Assembly: GCF_008831285.2 (NCBI RefSeq)
Contig: NC_045150.1
Coordinates: 5,218,001-5,282,000, forward strand
DNA length: 64,000 bases
Direction: 5' to 3'
Origin: Nymphaea colorata
Lineage: Eukaryota; Streptophyta; Magnoliopsida; Nymphaeales; Nymphaeaceae
Under the pieces are notes generated by a model. The model saw only the letters and a program-made list of their open reading frames with translations. It ran no database searches and was not told the origin of the DNA. Below are positions 34,491 through 46,994 of the stretch, one piece after another; position 1 is the stretch's first letter, and every line of letters begins with the position of its first letter. A program made the position numbers and the translations under genes.

Positions 34491-37400
34491 TCACGCGGCG
34501 AGGATTAAGCCAGGAGGGTTGCTTTCTTTCCTGCTGCCTTCTGATTTCTCGTCACGATCTGAAGCCTGAGATTCTGGGCACACGGCAGCACTGTCTGGGG
34601 CTGATGGTCTTCGGCTGGGCAGCTTCACAAGCTTCTGCATCTCCTTCCCCTTGCCCCACAACACAGAGTACAGTCCAACGATGATCAGAGCAGCACCAAG
34701 AATGCTACAACCACAATGAAGGCAAGATGGCAGCTGGTTAGCACACGAATCTAGATGCTGAGTAGGGGCAAAGCTAAGAATTTTTTAACTGAATTGTATT
34801 TTTCAAATTTTAAACGATCAAAATACAATGTTCAAAACTTTTATATAAGCTAAATGAAAATGTTTAAAAATACTTTTTCGAAATTTTGAAGGGGAGCCAT
34901 GGCCCCTAGGAACCCCTGATTCTGCCATGATGCTAGTGGAGCAACAAATTTGAACCTAAAGGAGTAGTTAATTATCTTTTGAGAGTTTATCTAATTAGAG
35001 AAGTTGTAAGTTCTTTTTATAATACAACGTCAAGGGCGTACTTGAAATACTAATTTGAGAGATGCCATTTTCTCCTTAATATAATTTTGAAAAGAAGTGT
35101 TTTATTTTCTTTTTTATATTTCCAATATCATGTTGTTGTTCTACACAGTCCTGCTCCTCAATCATTTACTTATAGACATATGAACTCGATGATCTGACAC
35201 CATTTATTAATTTATTATTGCTATCAATATCGCTATTTAAAACTCTAGTACCTTCCGAGATGGAGAATCTCATCGAGGAGGAGGGAGCCCAGAAGTGCCA
35301 CTATAATAAGCATCAGAGGATTGAATACTGAAACAAAGAGTGGACCTCTCTTCTGTAGGCACCATGAAATGGGTGGCATCATCAACGCTGTAACCAATAT
35401 CCCCTGCAAATTAACAAAAGAAAAGAAAAAAAAAATTAATTAATTATATCGTCATAACCGCATGCACAATCGTTTGTTTTCGAAATGGCTTGTTTGGCAG
35501 CAAGGACACATAGTGAATGTCTAATAAATCTGCCTCAAATATTAGGACATGTTCATGAAACAATAGTTTTAACGTTTCATCAACCTGCCCTAATATCTAA
35601 GGCAGATCCGTTAGACACTCTTTGAATGCTCTTCCTACCAAATGACCTAGAAACGTTTAATACTGACAAGAGACACTCAACTTTTGAAAATACTTGCTCC
35701 CCCTACTATGTTTGATCTTCCAAGAGATGAGTGATTGTCGTGATAAATATTTTTCTCTAATTTTTACATTATAAATTAATAATTTTAGGTAATTCTATGA
35801 GAACTTCTCTCAAATCTTAAGCACCTATTGTTAGCTTTTAGATATTGAAGGGTAATAATGTGTTATTTTCCTAAACAACAAGTGCTCAGACTCTCACAGC
35901 ACATAATAGTCATTATATATACGTGCAAAGGAATTAGTGATTCCAAAATGGAATGTGGCCATGGAGGGAGAAATGTAGAAAATATAATGTTCTCTTTTGC
36001 CTTTCATCATATCATAGAAAGATGAACCATGAAGAGATATATATATATATATATATATATATGAGGCAACAAATATACACCCCCAACAAAGAGAAAGTGC
36101 TAAGGGCATTTTAGAAATTTTTTATAATAAAATGTAATTTTTAATCTTTTTACCTTTTTACAATGTCAAAACCTTCATTTTTTTTCACTTTATGAGATGC
36201 ACTTTAGCTATTACACACACCTCTATGAGAGAAGGAGCGAGCTAACAATCGTCTCTTGAACCTCTCAACCTAATACCAACATCCGTCAAAGCCATTAACA
36301 ATGCAGTTCTACCGTGAATTGAAGAGGAGATGTGCTCATTACATGCAAACTTGGCCCGACTAATTGTGCTACTCCTCGTTTAGAGACTGAGATCGAGACA
36401 GAGAAGAAGTCATACCGCGTAAGCGACTGTGAGAAACTTAACATCCCAGACAAGCTTCCAGGCAGCGGGGTCGCGATCAGTAACCGCAGCAATGCAAGTG
36501 GATTGGATGGCAGCCATTAGGCAGATAAGTGCTGTGTTGGAATATGGATGTGGGTACTTCTCTGTCATCTTGGCCTGCACCAATGGATCGAACACTCTGT
36601 TAGTTTAACGGCCCCGGCGAGGGCAGGTGGATGTCAACGGATCGGATTCGGATCGAATATATCTTTAATTATATCCACTTTTTTCGGATATTCATATATT
36701 CAGATTCAGATTCGAATTCGAATAAAGCAAAGTCATATCCAAATCCGTATCCGAAATCCGATTTTACAATCCGAATCCGATTTTTATATTTATATCCGAA
36801 TCCGAATTTTGAACCGGATTTTGCCATTTTCCAAGTATTAGATAGAGGATATTTGTCTAAAAATGAATCCGATCCGAATCCGTATCCGAATCTGATCTGA
36901 TATTCATGTATATCCGAATCTGAATCCGATCGGATGTCATTTATGAAATCCGAATCCGATCCAATTTCTGAATCGGATATTAAATTTTTATCCATATCTG
37001 ATTTTTTCAGATCGGATCGGTCGGATATCCGATTCAAATCGGATATATTGACATCCCTAGTTGTGATCAATGTTTTTGATAATGAAAAAGGATCGCGACC
37101 TGGATTATCAACCACATTGCATAACAGAAATTGCTGGCCGTGGCTAGAAGCGAGCCCATGGATGGGTTACTGGGCTGGAGTCCGCCGGCGTGCTGGTGCA
37201 GCAGGTGGGCATGGATGGTCCAGAAGTTGAAACTTGGGCCCTTATAGAACGTGAGCAGCATGGCCCCGGCGATACATATGAGCGTTCCTACCACCTTGGC
37301 TTGCCCTGCTGCCGTCATTATTGCCAGCCTTTCTAGTCTGTTCGGCAGTGTACCATTAATTTGCCAAGGATCAGGCGAAATAAGCAAATTGATTGATCAT

Positions 37401-40400
37401 GATCATGGTTCATGATGTAGCCCAAAGGCCCAAACCAAAAATTCACGAGAGAATAGGTGCAGGCAACAGATAATGAAAAAAAATAAAGAAGGTGGGAGTA
37501 GGAATATTTTGAAATTTTTTAAAAAAGAAATGTCTTTTTTTAGACTTTTAATTTCTTCACTACATATTTTTGTCCTAAAGGATTCTCCTTTTTTTTTTTT
37601 TTTGCTGACCAAAGGCATTATGATCATTATATATTTTTTTGTACTTTTTTTTACATAAAGTAGTGCGTCAAGGTATGAAATGACCATAATGCAAAGGAAT
37701 AAGCATTTGTATTTTATAAGGATAAAAAGATGTAAAATGGAAAAATGAAATAATTCCCAGAAATGCGTTTTTTCAAAAATGACTAAAATGCCCTCACAAA
37801 TGTTGGTGTGTATTTGTTGTGGCTGGATGTATCTGCCGCCGATGTGGTTTTCCAAACGTTTGGCTGGCTTTTTATTAGTGCTTTTCACTATATATAATTG
37901 TATAAATGCGGAGTGCATAATGTCGAAAGCATATGTTTAAAAAATAAAAAATGATTTATACAGTTAATTTCATAGATATAGTAACGTCAATGGTTTTAAC
38001 ATTCCCAAAGCAAAAGTTCGACGGAGATATATATACCCATGTTTTGTTTCTTGTATTGTATTTGTAGGGGAAAAGTTTCAAAAATACATACATACACACA
38101 ATGGACGGCTTAGAAGATAAATGGCAGGGTTCATTCCACACATGGGAGTCATATACGTATATATAAAAGGTCTCTAGATTCTACATATCGATTATATGGT
38201 AGTGTAAAAGACATCAATTAATATAGGAGACTAGCATAGAAAGAGATGTGTGGCTATGATGCCTTTAAGCGAAAGACCAAATGAGGAAGCTTGATATTTT
38301 ATGAAAACACAAAAGGGATTCTTATATAAAGGAAAGTTTCACATCTTAACAGTTGAGAGTTGGTGGACACATGTGACGCCATTGATGAGTTTTTATGTGC
38401 ATAAAACTTTACGTGATTGTATATATGCTAAAACATCCCTAAAGAAGCATCATTGACGACACTAAAACAGCTTTAAACCCTGAGAGGAAGGGAGAGAGGA
38501 AGAGTCATTAGCCCTTACTCAGACCATAGGATTAGCCTTCTACTCACCCAAACAATAATATATATGCCGGATCATTAATTTATTTCTTCCTTAATTATGA
38601 TGGCAAGGTTTCTTAATTAACCAAGATAAGTAACATCATAGCTAAATTTATATAGAAAAGGGAACATCTAATTACAGTGAAATTAAACCGAGAGGGAAGA
38701 AAGAGGGAAACTGGAAAATTATTTACCGAAAAAGTATGGCGAGGATGAAAGTGATGGCAGGAAGCAGGTTGGCCATTGCACTTACAAATGTTGCTGAAGT
38801 CATCCGCATCGCCGAAATGTAGAAATTTTGTGCTAATGTTGACCTGCATGCATGAGATTAGTGTTTCCTTTTAACACAATTAGAAAATAAGAAAGAATTA
38901 ACAAGCTGGTTTAATTTAAAGAAAATCAGCGGCAAATTGATTCAATTCATACTTATTATTAGTTTCTTTAATATTTTATAAAGTTATTCTACTTCATTTT
39001 AATTTCTATAAATTTTTCATTTGATTTTTTAATCAAGAACATGCAGATTAAATAGGCAGCTCCGTCTATTTTGGGTGAGTTGGGTTTTTCACTGCTTGGT
39101 AGAAGGCCGAAGACCTAACCCAATCTCTTATTTTGTTATAGTGCAGGATTTACTTTTGGTGTTTCGAGTTGTCACTCTTGTCGCACTTCAACTTCTGCAA
39201 ACATGGCTTCCTTTTTGCTAAACAAAAATGACATAAAGAGGATTTGAAAACAACTTCTCCACCATTTCCATTGCCCCAAGCTCATTCAAAATGGCAGCTC
39301 TGCCTATTGGCACGCAGTTCAACTTTTGAATCTCATATGTTACATACATAACATACAACGAGCGTAATTAAGCAAAACTCGTTATGTTAACACTCTTAAT
39401 GCACGAGAAAATTATGCACTGGGACATGAAATGACTAAAATACTCTCATTAAAATAAGTAAAAAAGAAAACTTTTTAAAAGGGTAAAAAGAAGTGTATAA
39501 AAGTTAAAAAAATTAAAAAATATCTATTATTTTATTAAAAAAATTCAAAAATACAACTCACTCGGTCTAGTAATTAAGAATCACGAACTGCCAACGCTTT
39601 CCAGTACTAATATCATGAACTTGGTCAACTGTGAAAGATGGAAGTTGAGAAAACAGAGAACAAGCCGTCCAATCTAGAAATATTTTAAGAAAAGGTGTAT
39701 ACGCAGCAGTCGACAAGTATGTAACAGCTTCACTTTCCTTGTGATAACAAAGCAAGAATTCATGCTACTATTCATTCTCTCTCTCTCTCTCTCCCTCCCT
39801 CTGAAAACCCTAAAAGGTGTGCCAGAAGAGGAGATGAAGCAGAAAATGATCAGAAAAAGTTTGCCTATAAAGACGGCGACATCCCTGAATTATCGGGATT
39901 ACCAAATTCCCATCTTCATTAATCATCATGATGCAAATTGTGCTACAGTCCGATCGCCGGCGATCGTTATCATTCATTAACTTTCAGCAGGTGTACATTG
40001 CTCACCCGAAAAAGCCGCAGCAGAAAGCCTGCCCTACCACCATCCATGTCAACTTCGTCCTGTTCTTCCTGCACCACCACCACACGTCAAAAGAAGCACA
40101 ACTTCGTAACATTTTCCATGGGAAACGACCATCCACAAACACGGGGATCCAGCGTCTTCCATGGAAACGAAACGAGCACCAGCATCCATGCATGGAAAAG
40201 AAAAACCAAGAAGAAGACCACAGGGAACGACTTTTCTTATGTGTGCGGGAAACAAACGCGAAATACCCACCAGATATGACCAGGAAGAACTAAGAAGTAA
40301 TATTATGCGTACCTCTCCACGAAGAAGGCGAAAGGGCATAAGAGGGCAGCGCCGAAGAGGAAGCGGTAGGCGATGAGCACCCGAAGGCTGATCCCCTCCG

Positions 40401-40491
40401 CCACCGACAGCTTGTAAAGCACGTTCATCCCCGCCAGAACCACCTGCACCATCACCATCAGCACCACCGGCTTCATTTTCTCCACCTCCAT
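34491..40491 (-). CDS. WAT1-related (nodulin MtN21-like, EamA) transporter, seven exons
   Basis: Exons on the minus strand: 40491-40313, 40068-40006, 38843-38727, 37337-37100, 36574-36416, 35403-35252, 34704-34491. Together they give 373 aa, the usual length, with all junctions GT-AG and in phase. Family landmarks in order: MKPVVLMVMVQVVLAGMNVL and AYRFLFGAALLCPFAFF (exon 1), TKLTWMVVGQAFCCGFFG (2), LAQNFY...TSATFVSAMANLLPAITF (3), GQAKVVGTLICIAGAMLLTF (4), YPHPYSNTALICLMAAIQST (5), ISWCLQKRGPLFVSVFNPLM and LLLDEILHLG (6), ILGAALIIVGLYSVLWGKGKE (7), then a polar tail. Two EamA halves, about ten membrane helices. Relatives export auxin-like compounds or amino acids (WAT1, UMAMIT); the substrate here is unknown. 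The frame stays open upstream of 40491, but the family start is at MEVEKMKPV. No disabling change seen. Confidence 0.92.
34762..34932. repeat. MITE-like element in the last WAT1 intron
   Basis: It begins gtaggggcaaagctaagaat and ends ggcccctaggaacccctgattctgcc, with an AT-rich middle. The ends are partly complementary (gggg-aaagct-agaat against attctgcc...). Similar sequence lies near 15740 and 6835. Confidence 0.5.
36032..36062. repeat. (AT)n microsatellite in WAT1 intron 5
   Basis: About fifteen AT units, flanked by gag and gagg, inside the intron between exons 5 and 6. Confidence 0.9.
36635..37055. repeat. Degenerate tccgaa/ttcgga array in WAT1 intron 4
   Basis: About 420 bp are built from variants of a 6-bp unit, tccgaa, alternating with tccgat and tatccg; on the other strand the unit reads ttcgga/atcgga. 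It translates as Arg-Ile or Ser-Asp repeats in open frames, which are artefacts. A more decayed stretch of the same kind lies at about 41830-42180. Confidence 0.85.
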
Positions 40492-40647
40492 TCCCTCCTC
40501 CCCTTCCTTCTTCCTTCTTCCTTCTTCTTTCCCCCTTCCTTCCACCCGCCGATCGTAGCCGGCGAAAAGAAGAGGAAAAGAAACAGAAGGAAGAAGGCAG
40601 TACACGATCGGACCTGTATCGCCCCCCTGATTAATTTCTCAGATCGT

Positions 40648-40654
<7 letters not shown>

Positions 40655-40690
<36 letters not shown>
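40655..40690. repeat. (AT)n and (GA)n tracts upstream of WAT1
   Basis: An atatatatat stretch and about fourteen GA units lie 150-200 bases upstream of the WAT1 start codon. They could be part of the core promoter or 5' UTR, but no transcription start can be fixed from sequence alone. Confidence 0.6.
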
Positions 40691-40699
40691 CCTTGGTGA

Positions 40700-43318
40700 T
40701 TCCCCAGGAAATCGTTGCCGTCGCCTTTCCTTGGTTTGTTACAGCAGCGTCTCCTTTTTCTTTCTTTTTCCTGAAAGATCGGAGCAGCAACCGAGTCGGT
40801 TTAACCGGACGGACCGATTCCGTTGCAATTACCGTGGCTGGTCGAGGAACGTCTGGCAGCATCCCCTGCACAATTAAGTCAAATCTTTTCAAGGCAATAT
40901 CAACATGCAACGAACAGGGTTGAGTGAGACCCGGGTTGAGAGAGACCCGGTTTGAAAGGTGGGACTCGTTCACTGTAGGAGCTTCTAGAGAGTCGGCCAT
41001 CTAGGCAACAGAGTAAATGACCAAAATGCACGACCCAGGGCTCTTTTTTGTTGCAACGTTTTCTGTTTGGGGGAGGGTAATAAGGTAAAAATGCTTGCAG
41101 AAGGTTGTGTTGACAGCGTGAAGACAGAGAAGGTGCGGGTTGGAAGGAGCTGTGGGTGTGGCTACTCGTGTTTGTTATCTAAATTTGGAATCATCACCAG
41201 CTTCTTGCATTGGTGTGCAATGGCGAATTCAGATTTTTTTTTTACTCAGAAGCATTAATTAAAAAAAAATTAAATTTTAAGAAGCACCATCATATACAAA
41301 TGAATAAATCATGGGCAGAATCATACTTTTTTTTTTTCAATCATACATTAAATAATTAAATAAAAAGTTAACAAATTTTCAATTGACCTTGAGACAATGA
41401 CACAGATCTCGTGGGCTGCCTTATGTAATTAGATTCAGGTTCACTCAAATCCAACATGTAAATTTAAAGATTTAGATTAAACTTTGTTATACCCTATGGA
41501 AACCCTAAGTATTTCTGCCCCTTATGCAAATTATTGAAGGTAGCTACATATATATATATTAGGAAATCTTGATGAGCAAATGCCTACACCAACCTATATA
41601 CTATTCTGCCATTGGTTCGACCTGATAATGGAAATAAACAATATAGATTAAATTATATTTGTTTCCTCATGTGGGGAAAATTAAAAAATTTGTGATTTCT
41701 TGATGTGAAATGAGTTGATTAAAATTGCTGTGTCTTTTGTGAAGTTTATTAGGTGTTTTTGTCTTCTAATATTGGTTGTAAATCTACTACTTAATTATTA
41801 TATGTAGTTTTATATAGGAATGTCAATGGGTTAGTTTCAAATGTATCCATCTTTTTTTTTATACTCATGCATTTGGATTCGAAAATGCAAGTAAATAGAC
41901 TTGTATATGAATCTGAATTTCAAATTTGATTTCACAATATGGATTTGATTTTAATCTTATTTTACATTCACATATGAATATGAATCCGAATTTTGAACTG
42001 AATCTGGTCAATTTTTGAAATGTAAGTGCATATTTATTTAAAACTAAATTCGATGTGAATCCAAATTTGGATCGGATCGAATAATGATGTACATTTGATC
42101 ATGGATTGTAAATTATGTACAAAATAGTTTTAAGAATATGAATAATTTTTTCCTATTTGGATTGGATCGAATAATCCTAGTTATGTAAATTATTTATAAA
42201 ATAGGAATGATCTTTTCCTTTCCATGTGCAATGTGTATATGCTTCAGAAATTGGTAGTGTAATTGCACTCCTTATCGCTTTATGCCTCTAATTCTTTACC
42301 TTCTTGCAAGATAGCACCATGGTACTACAGTCGTGGATTTTGAATTAAAAAACATAATATATATGCTCCTAAACTTATAACATTAGGTCTATATTCAATA
42401 GGTAGGACAAGTTTTTGCCATTAAAAAAAAAGAAGTAAAAATCATTTTACTAAAGTTTTCCCAAACGCCTCAATGGGTGCATGCTAGCTAGTTGCATGGA
42501 GAAAGTGAATGACACATGAGCACTACGTTTCTGTGTTGCATGAGATCGATCGTCTCACAATTATGTTCTTTCAAACAAAACAATGCTTTGCTTATTAGGC
42601 AAAACCTTTTCTATTTTAAAATATAAAAAAGGGCTTTCTCTCAAACCATCTTATGTATACAACCTTCTCATTCTTTTTAAAAAAAAAAAAAAAATAGTAT
42701 GGAAAACCTATAGTGAAATTTTTTTTTGGAGGTTCCACCTTTGATCGAACCTGAAGGGGTGCTTAATAGCTTCAGACATAAGATCCAAGGTGATTTGGGA
42801 TTGTTGAAATTCTTGGATCCATTAATTTGAGGTTACACCTTCCTTCCTCATAAGGATTTCAAATTATCTTTTTCACGTAGTGGTAAAATTCGTTGTTTCA
42901 TTACATTTCACATTTTAGGTATGACATAAAAAAGAGTTTAGATCAATCTCGGATCTTCTATCCCAGGCTATCAAATGTACTCTAAGGATAGACAAGTTAA
43001 CTTAAAATCTAAGGGTATCTCCACAAATGGGACAGTATGTCATGTCAAATATATGTGGTTGTTATGTTGAAATGAATGTAATTGATTGGTTTATGCAATT
43101 CAAGAAATTTCAAAAGGGCTCCCAGATTTTAGTGGTTTACATACATGTTTAAGTTTGAAAATATTCATTTAACATCCTTTTTTACTTTTAAGTTGCTAAA
43201 CACAAGGCATGCAAACATGATAAAGCTCATTCATAAGTATAGTTTGTATTGTTCGAATTTGAAGTGCCACAATTTTACTCTTTATACTCCATGAAAGCTG
43301 CAACCATAGAAATCAAAT
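40700..43318. other. AT-rich spacer upstream of WAT1
   Basis: No gene was recognised. It contains several poly(A)/poly(T) runs and, at about 41830-42180, a decayed relative of the tccgaa array in WAT1 intron 4. Confidence 0.5.
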
Positions 43319-43640
43319 AGAGCATCGGGTCGGCCCGACCCGATAACGAGTCGGGCCTGGGCTCGACTGGACTTGAAAAACCTGAGCCGCGCCCGATTAA
43401 ATTTTAAAATAATATTTTAATATAAAATAATATATAAATATAATTAATTATAATAAAATTATTATAATTATATAAATTAATAAAAAATAAATTATTAGGT
43501 CTGAATCAAACTTATCAAGCCCACTCACGCCGGCTCGTTAACGAGTCGGACCGGCTCGAGTCCCTTTTTTTTCAGTCCCAGGCCCAAACCTGGGTCGGGG
43601 CCGAATACCGGGTACTCAGTGGCTCCGCCCAATGCTCAAC
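43319..43640. mobile_element. Small inverted-repeat DNA element (family member 3)
   Basis: The left end GAGCATCGGGTCGGCCC and the reverse complement of the right end, GAGCATTGGGCGGAGCC, form imperfect terminal inverted repeats around an AT-rich core with no coding capacity. Inside are further short inverted repeats (ataacgagtcggg; ttaacgagtcgga). No target duplication could be fixed. Related pieces are at 26130-26360 and 27190-27390. Confidence 0.6.
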
Positions 43641-44559
43641 CTTAACTATACTACACCAAAATAAATGCATAAATGCTTTGAAAAACATGATTCTACCATT
43701 CATGGATTGTTTCACTCTATTACTCTTCAGGTTGTTTTAAGTTCATGAAACAACAGATGGAAAATATTGAATCCAAATTTCTCATCCTATCAAACACAAG
43801 CCCAATTTATTTGGTGAACGAAGGAAAAAAATTTCCTTGACGCTGCTCTAAGGCAGTTTCTTTCGAAGCAATAGTGGGGCCCGCGGAAACGATGAAAATT
43901 GAAACAGACAGGCGGCCCCCACTGGACCGGCCCATGTCCTTCAGACCCGCTGTCCAAAGGCTTTTTGCATGGCCCATCGATGATCAACGCCGAAGCCCCT
44001 GTCGGAAATTTTGAATCAGAGCACCCTCGCAGGCTCCCTCCCCTCTCTCTCTCTTCCTCCTCCTCGCCGTCTTCGTTTTCCAGATTTACGACTTGCTTCA
44101 GTGCCATCCGGCGTGCGCCATCGCCGTTGTTCGTTGCACGTTAGCCGTCGCCTATTCACACTGTACGTCTCATTCTCTTTCATTCGCTTTTTCTTCTTGT
44201 TCTTGGCATCTGATTGGGCATTTTTGGTCGTCGATATGGGGGTGTCAGTTGGGGTTACAATTTGGGCATTCTGATTTGGGAGTTTCTGTTTAGGCGTTTT
44301 GAATCTTTGCTTTGGGGGTTCTGATTTTATGTGTTTGTTTGGACGCAATTTGAATCGCAACCTAGTTCCTCCGTTGCTCTCGTCGCTTCTGTGGTGATTA
44401 ACCTGATTGCAGTTTTTTTTTTCCCCTGCCCTTGCATCTTCGTCCCAGGTTACGCCCGAGCGCTTGCTGCATCTTCGTCTTCGGCTGCTGCTTTCCGCCC
44501 CGTGCATCCTCCTCTTCAGCAGCTTTCTTCCTGTCCGGCCGCTCTTGGATAAGACGTGC

Positions 44560-44607
<48 letters not shown>

Positions 44608-44731
44608 CCCGCCGGCCAGCGATGGTCACTCTGACGGACGGACGGACCGCCCCTCTTTCATTTTTTTTTTGGGCCGGTGATGGCCAGGCGGATCCGCGCC
44701 GTCTTTCATTTTTTAGTCTCTTGCTCCTTCC
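43641..44731. other. Spacer left of the PPR pseudogene
   Basis: No recognisable product. GC content rises from 43850 and there is a (CT)n run of about 20 units at 44562-44602, as often found in plant 5' regions. It may be the former promoter and leader of the PPR gene. Confidence 0.45.
44562..44602. repeat. (CT)n microsatellite
   Basis: About 20 CT units, roughly 130 bases upstream of the first PPR-like reading frame. Confidence 0.9.
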
Positions 44732-44920
44732 TTGTTGAGGAATTGTAGCACTACTGACCAAGTCCGCCAAGTTCATGTTCAACTTGTCGTCCATGTCTTC
44801 CCTTTTCATAACCATTTTCTGTTGAAGCTTGCCGAGTTCAGGTGCATGGCCTATGCTCACCCAACCTTTGATCATCTGCCTGTTCTGAACGATTTCTCCT
44901 GGAATATCATGATTAAGAAC

Positions 44921-45388
44921 CTTAGTTGCCAAGGCGTCATGGCTTGCCTAGCCTAAAAAGGCGGCTGAATCCAGTATTACATTTCTTTGGTTATTTTTAG
45001 TTGTAACATGTTGGTTTTGTGTTTTATGTATTAACTTAGCATGTTAGCAAGTTAGTATCAGTCAAAATCAACTTATAAAACAACAAAATAAAATGTTTTA
45101 TGTATTTTTTGTAGAAACTTCCTGTAGAAACTTCCTTCTCGGTTTCCACAATCAGAATTTACCTTTTTAACAGTTTTTATAACTGTATTTAGCAGTAATT
45201 ATCTGTTAAATTAAGTATTATCTGTTAAACAAGTCAATTTTACCGCAAAAGGTATACAACTTTTTTATTCCCATGGGTAGGCGCCTCGTATTCATGCCTA
45301 GGCGCCAACCCATATTCAAGTGATGGACTTAGGGGATGGAGGTCGCCTGGCATCTAGGCGATGCCTAGGCGTCGCCTTAACAACCAAG
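44921..45388. mobile_element. hAT-type non-autonomous element inside the PPR pseudogene
   Basis: This 468-bp insertion is flanked by an 8-bp target duplication, TTAAGAAC (44913-44920 and 45389-45396), the length typical of hAT. Its ends are imperfect inverted repeats (CTTAGTTGCCAAGGCG left; CTTGGTTGTTAAGGCG as reverse complement of the right), with cctaggcg-type subterminal repeats. It has no coding capacity. Skipping it plus one target copy reads straight through as NIMIKN-HAING in the PPR frame. Confidence 0.88.
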
Positions 45389-46221
45389 TTAAGAACCATG
45401 CCATCAACGGCCTTCCAGATAATTCAATCTTTTTATACTCTAAAATGCTTGAAAATTCCATCAAACCGAGTAATTTCACCTTTCCCATGGTGCTAAAAGC
45501 TTGTTCACCTATCTTGGCTATTGAAGAAGGCAAGCAGATCCATGCCATGTACTGAAACTTGGGTTTAATTCGAATTTGAATGATGGGAACTCTATTAGCT
45601 TCTATTCATCATTTCCTTCCATAAACACCATAGAGCAAGTATTTGGTTAAATGCCTGAGAGAAATCTGGTATCATGGAACTCAATTATTGCAGTGTATGT
45701 CAATGTTGGTGAAGTTGAGATTGCACATTGATTGTTTAATGAAATTCTTATGCTATGGAATGTGGTATATTGGACTTCACTAATAGGTGGATATGGTCAA
45801 GATGCAAGACCAGTTGAGATGGTGCATTTGTTTGTTCAAATGTTTGATTTCAATAGACGATGTTAATCTAAGTTAAGCTACTATGGTGTGTCTTGTATCA
45901 GTTCAGACCTTTGTAACTTTGGGGCAAGTGGATTTGTGCATTAACAAAGTTCCTTCAGATATGATATTGAGCACTTCTGGGTCTCTATGGTGAATGTGGC
46001 ATGATTTATAAAGCACAGAAAATGTTTAATTCCGTGTCAGGAAAAAATTTGATATTCTGGAATGCAATGATTAATTGTTATGTGCAGTTCAAGATGCCAA
46101 ATGAAGCAATTCGTTTATTTGATTAGATCATTAGATGTATAGGGAAGACATCAAACCAAATGAGATCACTATGGTGAATTTGCTATCTGCTTGTGCTGTT
46201 TTAGCCTTTTAGGTGTATTAA

Positions 46222-46481
46222 CCTTGGAAAGTGGCTTCATCTTTGTATAAGTAGGAGTTTTCTCAATTTGAATGTGATCCTAGGACTGCTCTAGTGCTCT
46301 GGTTGACATGTACTCCGAATGTGGATGTCTAGATAATGCTTGTCATGTTTTTGTACAGATGCTGAGCAAATATGTAGTTACTTGGAATTCTATGATATAT
46401 GGTGGCTTCATCTTTGTATAAGTAGGAGTTTTCTCAATTTGAATGTGATCCTAGGACTGCTCTAGTGCTCTGGTTGACGTG
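46222..46481 (+). repeat. Duplicated segment in the PPR pseudogene
   Basis: The stretch beginning gtggcttcatctttgtataa occurs twice, about 180 bases apart (near 46222 and 46402), with very few differences and continuing past ctagtgctctggttgac. This is a partial tandem duplication after loss of function. Confidence 0.85.
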
Positions 46482-46994
46482 TACTCCAAATGTGGATCTC
46501 TAGATAATGCTTGTCATGTTTTTGTAAAGATGCTGAGCAAATATATAGTTACTTGGAATTCTATGATATCTGGAGTCCTGGACTCGCAACCCATGGAAAT
46601 GGTAAGGATGTACTTACTATTCTTGCTCAGATGAAGAGAGTTGTTTTGCTTCCTAATAATATCACTTTTGTTGGAATTCTTTGTGCCCTCGACTCTCACT
46701 ACTTTGCGTTACTATAGGCGTGAATGCAGCTAGGCTCACCATTGTTGTACATCTTGACCACAAGCATCTAAATGGTTGCACTTACAAGGGGTACAATGAT
46801 TGTGAAGGAGAACTAGAACAACATGATGCCTTCTAAAGTGCTTACCATGTCAAAGTTTACAAAACAACTATAGGTGAAAAATCAAGTTTTGATACTGAAA
46901 GTAAAGAATTTCTGTATGTTTTTAGTGTTAAACCGAAATAACAAATCGAGCACTTATCTTGTCTTTGAGTGGCTTTCTACAGCCTAGACAGTAA

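Larger units (their letters stand above)
44732..46720 (+). pseudogene. PPR-repeat protein pseudogene
   Basis: Typical PPR text is readable on the plus strand: RNCSTTDQVRQVHVQLV ... FSWNIMIKN, an inserted element, then HAINGLPDNSIFLYSKMLEN, SNFTFPMVLKACS, EEGKQIHAMY, later MPERNLVSWNSIIAVYVNV, LIGGYGQDARPVEMVHLFVQ and further decayed repeats to about 46720. Helix pairs of about 35 residues and the WN(S/T)(I/M)I signature fit a PLS-type, organelle-targeted RNA-binding protein. From 45555 on there are repeated stops and frameshifts, and 46222-46300 is duplicated at 46403-46481. The gene is dead. Confidence 0.85.

Noticed and set aside
36669-37115. Open frame of 148 codons rich in Ser-Asp and Asp-Ser-Asp
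   Set aside because: It is a by-product of the tccgaa array in a WAT1 intron and its frames on the opposite strand are open too.
40492-40605. 38-codon N-terminal extension of the WAT1 frame
   Set aside because: It is Glu/Lys/Gly-rich low-complexity sequence without an ATG at a family-like place; family members start just before MKP.
44016-44932. Basic and Ser-rich frames upstream of the PPR pseudogene
   Set aside because: They follow CT/GA microsatellites and poly(A) runs and show no protein family.
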